A DNA stretch of 15,119 nucleotides from Methanobacteriota archaeon (GTDB lineage Archaea > Thermoplasmatota > Thermoplasmata > RBG-16-68-12): NCBI GenBank assembly GCA_005879045.1, contig VBLV01000154.1:1-15119 (forward strand), in the 5' to 3' direction. This document shows, piece by piece, positions 6,815-12,290 of this stretch. Positions within the stretch are counted from its first letter, which is position 1. Each line of letters begins with the position of its first letter. The notes beneath the pieces are model-generated. The model saw nothing but the letters and a program-made list of their open reading frames with translations, was not told the DNA's origin and made no database searches. The translations under genes and the position numbers were made by a program.

Positions 6815-7342
6815 ATGTGTCCCGGAGTGTGCAAGGACCGACTCGCGGATGCGTTCGACCGATTCGGACGGGTCCCGATCGAGAAACGGAAACTCGTCGT
6901 CCCACCGGACTACTCGGCGTTCCGGACGGCCGAGGATCCGTTCTGGGCCGCGGGTGGACTCCTCCGTGACGGGCGGGGTCGCGTCCTCCTGATCCGTCAT
7001 GTTGCCGCGGCCGGTTGGGGCGACGCCTGGGTCACCCCCGGTGGCCGTATGGAGGAAGGGGAGACCACCGTGGACGGCTTGCGCCGCGAAGTGCGTGAGG
7101 AGGTGGGCTTGGACGCGGTGGAACCCGTCCTCACGCGCATTCTCCAGCAGACCTTCTCCGACGGCAACCGCGTGCGGTACGGGTACTTCGCCCAGTTCGT
7201 GGCGCGCGCGTCGTCCGCCGTCGCACGTCCGGGTCCCGACGTGCGAGAGACGCGGTGGTTTGAGACCTTGCCTCCAGACCTCGCGTTCCGAGAGGACTAC
7301 GTCGCGGATTTCGAGCGTTTCATCCAGGCCGCAACCTTTTAG
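6815..7342 (+). CDS. NUDIX hydrolase
   Basis: A 175-residue NUDIX-family pyrophosphohydrolase. The Nudix box spans residues 77-99 with every key position present: G77, E83, R91, E92, E95, E96 and G98 (GGRMEEGETTVDGLRREVRE, then EVGL). The box glutamates bind Mg/Mn. The domain starts near WAAGGLLRDGRGRVLLIRH, and about 40 residues precede it. The substrate cannot be read from the sequence. ADP-ribose, NADH or a nucleotide are all possible; the nicotinamidase gene 12 bases downstream makes an NAD-related substrate attractive, but that is inference. I chose ATG 6815 over TTG 6803 because the upstream A+T box would start a leaderless transcript there. Confidence 0.88.
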   Translation: MCPGVCKDRLADAFDRFGRVPIEKRKLVVPPDYSAFRTAEDPFWAAGGLLRDGRGRVLLIRHVAAAGWGDAWVTPGGRMEEGETTVDGLRREVREEVGLDAVEPVLTRILQQTFSDGNRVRYGYFAQFVARASSAVARPGPDVRETRWFETLPPDLAFREDYVADFERFIQAATF

Positions 7343-7354
7343 CGAATCGCCCGG

Positions 7355-7975
7355 ATGGCGGGGCCGGGACCGATGGGACCAAAGCCGGCGCTGCTCGTCG
7401 TCGACATTCAAAACGACTTCTGCCCAGGTGGCGCGCTCGGTGTGCCGGACGGCGATGCAATCATTCCGCGGGTGAACCGAACCATCGCGCTCTTCGAACG
7501 CCGTCATCTGCCTGTCCTGTTCACGCGGGACTGGCATCCGCGGGAGACGAAACACTTCAAGGAATTTGGCGGGGCCTGGCCGGCGCATTGCATCCAGGGC
7601 ACGAAAGGCGCCCGATTCCATCCGGACCTGCAGATGCCGAAGGGAGCGGTCATCGTGTCGAAGGGAATGGACCCGGAACAGGATTCGTATTCGGCCTTCC
7701 AGGCTTTCACCGATCGCGGCCGGGATCTCGAGTCGACCCTGCACGAGCTCGATGTGGACGAATTGTTCATCTGTGGCCTCGCGACAGACTATTGTGTGCG
7801 GGCGACGACGCTCGACGGCCTTCGACGCGGTCTCGCCATCCGCGTGCTTCGCGACGCGATTCGCGGGGTGGACCTGAAGTCCGGTGATTCGGACATGGCG
7901 ATCAAGGAAATGCGCGTGCACGGCGCCCGTTTTTCGGAGAGCCGCGGAATCGCGAGACTTTTGGTGGGGGACTGA
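7355..7975 (+). CDS. pncA: Nicotinamidase (isochorismatase-like cysteine hydrolase)
   Basis: A 206-residue enzyme that deamidates nicotinamide to nicotinic acid in NAD salvage. The catalytic triad is visible as D17 (VVDIQNDF), K103 (VSKGMD) and C147 (ATDYCVRAT). The metal ligands D59, H61 and H78 sit in TRDWHP and WPAHCIQGT, with the same spacing as in the archaeal Pyrococcus horikoshii enzyme. These features separate a true nicotinamidase from general isochorismatase-like hydrolases. The ATG at 7373 (starting MGPKPALLVV) is an alternative start, six residues shorter and closer to typical PncA N-termini. The gene begins 12 bases after the NUDIX stop and is probably co-transcribed with it. No membrane or signal sequence is present. 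Confidence 0.9.
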   Translation: MAGPGPMGPKPALLVVDIQNDFCPGGALGVPDGDAIIPRVNRTIALFERRHLPVLFTRDWHPRETKHFKEFGGAWPAHCIQGTKGARFHPDLQMPKGAVIVSKGMDPEQDSYSAFQAFTDRGRDLESTLHELDVDELFICGLATDYCVRATTLDGLRRGLAIRVLRDAIRGVDLKSGDSDMAIKEMRVHGARFSESRGIARLLVGD

Positions 7976-8013
7976 ATCTCTCCGAGCACGCCGTCACCTG
8001 AAGGCGGCGAATC

Positions 8014-8022
8014 GTTGAAATA
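8014..8022 (+). promoter_or_regulatory. Possible promoter of the DUF6855-like gene
   Basis: GTTGAAATA in the 138-base gap after pncA is the best TATA-like element before the next gene. Predicted transcription would start near 8045, giving a leader of about 70 bases to ATG 8114. It is weaker than the other boxes in the window. Confidence 0.3.
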
Positions 8023-8113
8023 GACCAGACCGTTTCATTTGGCATCGTTCGCGACCAACTTTCGAGGGCGTGGACGTGGACGACGGAAGAGGAACGCGTT
8101 GGGGGGGCAGGAA

Positions 8114-8542
8114 ATGGCTGGCAAAGGGAAGTCGAGCGGGGCTGGAGACGGTACGCGTGAACATCCGTGGCATCTGAAGACGCCGAGCGGAACGTCGGAA
8201 TTCCTAGCATTTCGCGACGAAACGCTCGATCCACCCGCGCTCGTCGTCAAGTCGGGGAGCACGGAGCTTCGGTATCACCTTCGGTGCATCAACGATCTGC
8301 ATTCGATGCTCAAGTCGCGCGGCGACTGGATGCTTCTCGGGAGCGCGGACGAGCAGAAGGCGGCGGCCGAGGGAACGATCGAAGCGTGGGGTCGATCCTC
8401 GAAGAATCCCGTTGGCGGGTGGTATGGATTGAAGAAAGGGCTGCGAGGGAGATTCGGCATGTACGTGCCCCCGGTGCTGGAAGTTCTCCACTTGGCCGAA
8501 GTCGAACACAACCCGAAGAACAACCGGATGAGAGCGCTGTAG
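8114..8542 (+). CDS. DUF6855-like conserved protein
   Basis: A 142-residue protein resembling a small uncharacterised family that I recall as DUF6855; the family number is from memory and less certain than the resemblance. Diagnostic stretches are HPWHLKTPSGTSEF, FRDETLDPPALVV, LHSMLKSRGDWMLLGSADEQ, EAWGRSSKNPVGGWYGLKKG and the ending EHNPKNNRMRAL. It has no membrane segment, and its function is unknown. I chose ATG 8114 (MAGKGKSSGAGDG) because the family-like sequence begins shortly after it. A TTG at 8039 in the same frame would add 25 residues rich in Arg and Gly (FRGRGRGRRKRN). A hairpin directly after the stop may be its terminator. Beyond it the base composition falls sharply. Confidence 0.72.
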   Translation: MAGKGKSSGAGDGTREHPWHLKTPSGTSEFLAFRDETLDPPALVVKSGSTELRYHLRCINDLHSMLKSRGDWMLLGSADEQKAAAEGTIEAWGRSSKNPVGGWYGLKKGLRGRFGMYVPPVLEVLHLAEVEHNPKNNRMRAL

Positions 8543-8566
8543 TCCGCCTCCCCACGGAGGATCGGA
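8543..8566 (+). terminator. Hairpin directly after the DUF6855-like stop
   Basis: CCTCC (8547-8551) pairs with GGAGG (8556-8560) over a four-base loop. The outer TCCG (8543-8546) pairs with CGGA (8563-8566) across a two-base bulge. It begins on the base after the stop codon. No long T-run follows directly, so it may be an RNA-stabilising hairpin instead of a true terminator. Confidence 0.35.
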
Positions 8567-8593
8567 TTGGAGTCGCTTGCAACTGACGATCTG

Positions 8594-8628
8594 CAGGAGT
8601 TTCTTTCGAACCTGGCTCCTGAAAGAAA
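8594..8628. repeat. Two interleaved inverted repeats in the gap between convergent genes
   Basis: CAGGAG (8594-8599) is complementary to CTCCTG (8616-8621), and TTTCTTTC (8600-8607) is complementary to GAAAGAAA (8621-8628). The order is a-b-a'-b', so the two stems cross and cannot nest. They are either alternatives or a tight pseudoknot. A 12-base perfect palindrome, AAAGAATTCTTT, follows at 8646-8657. On the minus strand this zone is T-rich and may serve as the terminator region of the toroid gene. Confidence 0.4.
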
Positions 8629-8659
8629 AGATGCATGAGCAAACCAAAGAATTCTTTCT

Positions 8660-9703
8660 CTAGCTTGCGTCCTCAACCCTTTTCAAAATGCGGAGGGCGG
8701 TGAGCGTAATCCACTTACTCGGCTTGCCGGCTTCTTCTAGTGCAAAGGGCTTGACTTTTCTCAGGTTGGGATCGTACCCTGTTCCCGCTCCTCGATCTGG
8801 ATGCACTTTGTCAAGTCGCCAAGTTCCGTCACGCCGTCGTTTGTCGTCGAGGATCTTAAGGGCCGGCCTGAGTCGCCGGTCGTCTGCATAGCCCAACTTA
8901 GTGACAAAATCCAAACCAACAAGGATGTCGTAGTAATAGTGAACAGGGTAGTGGAACCTGAACCAGGGATCGTATCTTTTTTCTCCATCATCGAAAAGCT
9001 CTCTTTGGAGATAAAACTCGACTCCTCGCTCGATAGAGCGGTCGATGCTTTTGGTCCTTTTCTCCTTCGGTAGCACCGCGTACGCAGCGAGAGCTTCCCA
9101 GCTGTCAAGAGTTCCTTTGTCACTCGGGAAGCAGTTCCAGCCGCCGTCTTCCTTTTGATCTTCGAGTAGCCTATCGTACAGCTTCCGTACTCTGAAATCC
9201 TCAACGTAACCAAAGCGAGTTAGCAATCGCGCTGTGTTCCCGACGATGCATACTTCCTCATTGTATATGTTAATCGGTGATCCTAGTCCAAGCTTGTACT
9301 TGAAGAAGAGATCGGCAATCTTTCCAATTCTTCGATCTTTTGAAGTGAGCCCGAGGTCCGAAAGAACGAGAGCTCGCCAATTGGTAGTGACATAACCTGG
9401 CCGAATGAGAAAATTTAGCCATCTGAGAAAATTCGCTGGCCTCCGGAGAACATTCTCCTCCGTCGGACTTGCTGGTTCGTTTGGTTCCCAGTATCCTCCT
9501 GGTTTTTGCAGCTCTAGAATATCTTTGGCCCAGCCTCTTCGAGGAATCTTCGAGTACGCTTCTCTGACTTCTGGATCATTTTCTTTGCGACCCAAGAGGT
9601 CGACCAAAGTATAGTAGCGAACTGATGGTTGATCCTCCTCTAGTAGCCAGTCAACGACACCTTGATTCGTTAGATTGGAGTCTGAATTGGCCAACTTGTT
9701 CAA
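8660..9703 (-). CDS. Alpha-alpha toroid protein (squalene-cyclase/prenyltransferase-like repeats)
   Basis: A 347-residue soluble protein of the terpenoid-cyclase/prenyltransferase toroid fold. Repeat signatures of the Q-x3-G-x-W type are LQKPGGYW, QKEDGGWNCFPSDKG and KRRRDGTWRLD, separated by helical hairpins. The N-terminus GVVDWLLEEDQPSVRYYTL and the later TNWRALVLSDLGL match uncharacterised prokaryotic proteins of this type, which are sometimes mislabelled as nitrogen-fixation proteins. I do not see the DxDD or DxxDD acid motif of a true squalene or terpene cyclase, so an enzymatic role is unproven. The start is TTG at 9703, and the first in-frame alternative is also TTG, at codon 4. Its A+T-rich codons (AAT, ATA, TTG, AGA) differ from all its neighbours, which points to horizontal transfer. 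Confidence 0.8.
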   Translation of the reverse strand: MNKLANSDSNLTNQGVVDWLLEEDQPSVRYYTLVDLLGRKENDPEVREAYSKIPRRGWAKDILELQKPGGYWEPNEPASPTEENVLRRPANFLRWLNFLIRPGYVTTNWRALVLSDLGLTSKDRRIGKIADLFFKYKLGLGSPINIYNEEVCIVGNTARLLTRFGYVEDFRVRKLYDRLLEDQKEDGGWNCFPSDKGTLDSWEALAAYAVLPKEKRTKSIDRSIERGVEFYLQRELFDDGEKRYDPWFRFHYPVHYYYDILVGLDFVTKLGYADDRRLRPALKILDDKRRRDGTWRLDKVHPDRGAGTGYDPNLRKVKPFALEEAGKPSKWITLTALRILKRVEDAS

Positions 9704-9704
9704 T

Positions 9705-9736
9705 GAATACCGCCCATTCTAATTTTGGGCGAATTC
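9705..9736. repeat. Inverted repeat upstream of the toroid gene
   Basis: CGCCCA (9711-9716) pairs with TGGGCG (9726-9731). The outer GAAT (9705-9708) pairs with ATTC (9733-9736). The nine-base loop is A+T rich and, on the minus strand, reads AAATTAGAA, which could be the TATA box of the toroid gene. The element may be an operator, or a terminal mark of the acquired island. Confidence 0.4.
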
Positions 9737-9761
9737 ATGCATGCGTATTACTCCTTTCCTT

Positions 9762-9902
9762 TTAGTCGGGTTCGATGGGCAGATCATCGACCTCCCTGGG
9801 CCGATCGTGCTGCCAACACGTTCGGCTCCACCAGTTCCGAATCGGGGCTTGAAGGGCCACGTTAAGCGCCTCCCTTATTGTCAGACGTCCGTCTCGGGCC
9901 AT
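9762..9902 (-). CDS. Doubtful 46-codon ORF
   Basis: An ATG at 9902 on the minus strand opens a 46-codon frame beginning MARDGRLTIREALNVAL and ending LPIEPD. It has an AAGGA word about 7-11 bases upstream. The composition is close to the chromosomal average and unlike the adjacent island. I do not recognise the protein. It overlaps the left-most of the GTC-N-GAC elements, and frames this short appear by chance in G+C-rich DNA, so I give it little weight. Confidence 0.18.
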   Translation of the reverse strand: MARDGRLTIREALNVALQAPIRNWWSRTCWQHDRPREVDDLPIEPD

Positions 9903-10028
9903 CTCGTGTCCTTTTGTTTAGATGCGGGCCGTCGTGTCCTAGGTACTGCAACGGGACCGTCTGGACAGTACGTTTATATAACGCGGTTGCCATACGAATG
10001 TCAGACAAAATTACCCGAGATGTCGGAC
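9880..10028. promoter_or_regulatory. Cluster of four GTC-N(1-2)-GAC words around the RHH promoter
   Basis: GTCAGAC at 9880-9886, GTCTGGAC at 9959-9966, GTCAGAC at 10000-10006 and GTCGGAC at 10022-10028 flank the TATA box at 9973-9980. One copy lies just upstream of the box and one on the predicted transcription start. Each word is a short inverted repeat, GTC against GAC, of the kind ribbon-helix-helix proteins bind, so autoregulation by the downstream gene is the natural guess. The pattern was found by eye after the fact. Confidence 0.4.
9973..9980 (+). promoter_or_regulatory. TATA box of the tandem RHH-ftsZ operon
   Basis: TTTATATA is the strongest TATA box in the window. It predicts transcription from about 10003 and a leader of roughly 40 bases before ATG 10045. 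A leader of this length is unlike the leaderless genes nearby and leaves room for operator sites. Confidence 0.65.
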
Positions 10029-10044
10029 GCGGACAAGGGTCCAT

Positions 10045-10362
10045 ATGCCATCGGAATCCGAGCGGGTTACGATCCGAATTCCCCCGGACAAAATCAAGGC
10101 GCTTCACCAGCTCGTCAAGAGCGGCGACTTCACCACGATTTCCGACGCGATTCGCGCGGCGATCGATCGGTTCATCGATGTGAAGTTCGCGCCGGACTAC
10201 ATCCGCAAGCTCATGATCGAACTGCCGAAGGGGAACGTCGTGGACCTGCAGCAGCTCGTGAAGTCGGGCGACTCCGTCTCCGTCGAGGACGCGGTCCGCA
10301 ACGCGGTCCGGGAGTATGTCCGGCGTCGGCTCCACAAGGCCATGGAAGGGGCCGAGCGATAG
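10045..10362 (+). CDS. Tandem ribbon-helix-helix regulator next to ftsZ (CdrS-like position)
   Basis: A 105-residue protein made of two ribbon-helix-helix (CopG/MetJ-type) units. The first is VTIRIPPDKIKALHQLVKSG with SDAIRAAIDRFI (about 7-44), and the second is MIELPKGNVVDLQQLVKSGD with EDAVRNAVREYV (about 57-92). The words QLVKSGD repeat exactly 48 residues apart, so the gene arose by internal duplication. One chain could therefore form by itself the two-stranded DNA-reading ribbon that normally needs a dimer. In haloarchaea the RHH protein CdrS, encoded beside ftsZ2, controls division genes; the synteny here suggests a similar role, but I cannot claim orthology. The ATG at 10045 is the first in-frame ATG before the conserved part. 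The ftsZ start follows within 30-80 bases, so the genes are probably co-transcribed. Confidence 0.85.
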   Translation: MPSESERVTIRIPPDKIKALHQLVKSGDFTTISDAIRAAIDRFIDVKFAPDYIRKLMIELPKGNVVDLQQLVKSGDSVSVEDAVRNAVREYVRRRLHKAMEGAER

Positions 10363-10429
10363 GTCGACGTGGCGGGAACGCGCGATCCTTATGCGCGCGA
10401 GCAGGGCGGACCTTGCCAGGCCGCTCGGG

Positions 10430-11527
10430 ATGGAATCAGGGATGGGCCTCGAGACTGCGCAGCGCACCGGGAACCAGTCGTTCCTCGACACGTTCGGCCC
10501 GGCCCGCCCGAAGGTCCTCGTGATCGGATGCGGTGGCGCGGGCGGGAACTCCGTTCACCGTCTCCATCGCATGGGGATCCACGGCGCCCGAACGGTCGTC
10601 GTGAACACGGACGCGGTCCATCTCGATTCGATTCAGGCGGACCGCAAGCTCCTGATCGGAGGGGGCGTGACGCGCGGGATGGGGGCCGGCGGTCGGCCAG
10701 AGATCGGCGAACGGTGCGCCGAGATCTCGGAGCAGGAACTCCGGAACCAGATTGGGGACGCAGATCTCACGTTCATCACGGTCGGACTGGGTGGAGGCAC
10801 GGGGACGGGAGTCGCGCCCCATGTGGCGGAACTTGCCCAGGCTGCGGGGAGCGTCGTGATCAGCCTGGCGACCACGCCGTTCCGGGCGGAACGTGGCCGG
10901 ATGATGAATGCGCGGGCGGGCATCCAACGACTCCGGGACCGCACGGATTCGCTGATTCTCCTCGACAACAACCGATTGCTGGACCTCGTCCCGAATCTCC
11001 CGGTCGAACAAGCCTTCGCGGTCATGGACCATCTGATCGGCGAAGTGGTCAAGGGCGTCACCGAGTCGATCACGGTGCCTTCGCTGATCAACCTGGACTT
11101 CAGCGACGTGCGCACGATCCTCCAGTCGGGCGGCACGTCCACGGTCTTCTACGGAGAGAACGCGGAAAACGACCCGGACAGGCTCGTTCGAGACACCCTC
11201 GACAATCCGCTCCTCGAGGTCGACTATCGCGGGGCGAACGGCGCCCTCATCCACATTAGCGCCGGCCCGGGTCTCCGGCTCCGCACCGCTCACGAAGTCG
11301 TGGAGGGCCTGACCGCCGCGATGCACCCGGACGCGAACGTCATCTTCGGGGTCCGAGTGGACCGCAAGTACAACGGGATTCTGCGCGTCCTCGTAATCAT
11401 GACCGGGGTCCGTTCGCCGCTCGTGGAGGCTGTGCGCGAATCCGTCTCCATCGCCGATGTCGTCTCGGATGGAAGCGCCCGGCGGTCCATCGAGAACGAG
11501 CCTTCCCGGACGAATCGACGGCGCTGA
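10430..11527 (+). CDS. ftsZ: Cell division protein FtsZ
   Basis: A tubulin-family GTPase of 365 residues (from ATG 10430) that polymerises into the division ring. GTP-binding elements are GCGGAGGNS (33-41), VNTDAVHL and the tubulin signature GGGTGTG (121-127). The T7 loop NLDFSDVR supplies the catalytic aspartates D223 and D226. The C-terminal domain carries MTGVRSP, a form common in archaeal FtsZ, and the protein ends in a short basic tail NRRR without an obvious bacterial-type binding peptide. Other possible starts are ATG 10391 (13 residues longer) and ATG 10442. A weak CCTTATGC box at 10387-10394 would favour 10430. Whether it belongs to the FtsZ1 or FtsZ2 group needs a tree. The stop is 2 bases from the stop of the convergent PKD gene. 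Confidence 0.95.
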   Translation: MESGMGLETAQRTGNQSFLDTFGPARPKVLVIGCGGAGGNSVHRLHRMGIHGARTVVVNTDAVHLDSIQADRKLLIGGGVTRGMGAGGRPEIGERCAEISEQELRNQIGDADLTFITVGLGGGTGTGVAPHVAELAQAAGSVVISLATTPFRAERGRMMNARAGIQRLRDRTDSLILLDNNRLLDLVPNLPVEQAFAVMDHLIGEVVKGVTESITVPSLINLDFSDVRTILQSGGTSTVFYGENAENDPDRLVRDTLDNPLLEVDYRGANGALIHISAGPGLRLRTAHEVVEGLTAAMHPDANVIFGVRVDRKYNGILRVLVIMTGVRSPLVEAVRESVSIADVVSDGSARRSIENEPSRTNRRR

Positions 11528-11529
11528 TC

Positions 11530-12216
11530 TCAGCGGGCGGGGGGCGGCGGTAGCATGACCATGGACGGTGCGTCTTCCTCCATCGTCTGGGTCAGCTGTC
11601 TCGGCTTCAGGCGGACCCGGATCGTTTCGGGTTTCGGCTTGATCATGTTCCATCCAGCCCGGGTCACGGCTCCGCCGACCATCGAGAGGACGACGTACAT
11701 CCCGAACGTCAGGAACGTGATGGCGACCGGTTGCAGAATGCCACTAAGATCGAAGCTGAGCTGGAGGCCCGCCGTTGGGTCGGCCAAGCTGTCGCCCGAA
11801 CGAGGCTGCATAGGGACCGCTTGGACCTGAGCGACGGCGCGACTTTCCTTCCCGTTGCCGTCGCGGATGGTGAGGCTGACCTGGTAGACGCTCGCATTCG
11901 CATACGTGTGCGGGCCGGGATTCCGACCCGCGGCACGGGTCCCATCGCCGAAGTTCCAGTCCCACGATGTGATCGCGACATCGCCTTGTCGAGAGGTGTC
12001 CTGGACGGTCGTCGTATTGGAACCATTCGTGTCCCACGTGAACGACGCACTCGGCCCTTGGGGAGTCTGCTGCGGGAACTGCCCTCGAAAGAAGTCTCCC
12101 GGAGCCGTCGCGATGGCCAGGGCGTGAGAGAAAGTGAACAGGAGGAGGCCTAATCCGAGGGCGAGGACGCCGATCCCAATGAGAAGCTCCGCGTGCTCCC
12201 GCTTGAGAAAGGCCAT
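11530..12216 (-). CDS. Membrane protein with an external PKD domain
   Basis: A 228-residue protein with a short positively charged N-terminus (KRE) and a membrane segment at about 10-34 (LLIGIGVLALGLGLLLF). A PKD domain follows at about 53-135, shown by WDWNFGDGT and HTYANASVYQVSLTIRDGNG. A second membrane segment lies at about 158-185, and a cytoplasmic tail ends in MLPPPPAR. By the positive-inside rule the PKD domain faces outwards. PKD domains are Ig-like folds typical of archaeal surface proteins. The ATG at 12216 has a TATA box about 29 bases upstream, so the transcript should be leaderless or nearly so. The gene is tail-to-tail with ftsZ. A link to the cell envelope at division is conceivable but rests only on location. 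Confidence 0.8.
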   Translation of the reverse strand: MAFLKREHAELLIGIGVLALGLGLLLFTFSHALAIATAPGDFFRGQFPQQTPQGPSASFTWDTNGSNTTTVQDTSRQGDVAITSWDWNFGDGTRAAGRNPGPHTYANASVYQVSLTIRDGNGKESRAVAQVQAVPMQPRSGDSLADPTAGLQLSFDLSGILQPVAITFLTFGMYVVLSMVGGAVTRAGWNMIKPKPETIRVRLKPRQLTQTMEEDAPSMVMLPPPPAR

Positions 12217-12240
12217 TCGAGCGCTCGATGGGGGCGAGGT

Positions 12241-12249
12241 CCATAAAGG
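12241..12249 (-). promoter_or_regulatory. TATA box of the PKD membrane protein gene
   Basis: Read on the minus strand this is CCTTTATGG, centred near 12245. Predicted transcription starts near 12218, two bases before the ATG. Confidence 0.55.
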
Positions 12250-12290
12250 CGGGAGCCTCGGTTCTCAAGTTCGAGAAAGGAGAATACTCG

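Larger units (their letters stand above)
8631..9743. other. Low-G+C island, probably acquired, carrying one gene
   Basis: Three 60-base lines counted inside this stretch gave 42%, 47% and 50% G+C, against about 70% for a counted line in the upstream block. The change is abrupt, starting between about 8570 and 8600 and ending near 9760. The 7-base sequence ATGCATG occurs at 8631-8637 and again at 9737-9743, bracketing the gene. This could be a target-site duplication, but the word is almost palindromic and short, and I see no transposase or integrase. Confidence 0.5.
9704..10044. other. 341-base gap between the toroid gene and the tandem RHH gene
   Basis: No convincing protein gene fills this stretch. 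From left to right it holds an inverted repeat (9705-9736), the end of the low-G+C island, a doubtful 46-codon minus-strand ORF (9762-9902), and then a rightward promoter with repeated GTC-N-GAC words (9880-10028). A plus-strand frame open from 9741 continues out of frame into the RHH and ftsZ genes and looks non-coding. I found no cloverleaf that would make a tRNA. Confidence 0.6.

Noticed and set aside
6743..7921. A long minus-strand frame extending the winged-helix gene upstream
   Set aside because: It lies opposite the NUDIX and nicotinamidase genes, whose catalytic motifs are intact. Only the last 73 codons look like protein, and a GTG with GGAGG marks their start.
9764..9860. tRNA-like words such as GGTTCGA and GTTCCGAATC in the gap
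   Set aside because: I could not pair an acceptor stem, D arm and anticodon arm around them in either direction.
9998..10183. An ATG at 9998 near the predicted transcription start
   Set aside because: It opens a frame different from the RHH gene, with a Ser/Arg-rich sequence of no recognisable type. The RHH frame has clear conserved motifs.
10363..10368. GTCGAC before ftsZ as another operator
   Set aside because: GTCGAC without a spacer is common throughout this G+C-rich window, including inside genes, so it carries no information.
9741..10523. A 260-codon plus-strand frame across the gap and the RHH gene
   Set aside because: It overlaps the RHH gene out of frame, has no recognisable domain and crosses a strong TATA box and putative operator sites.
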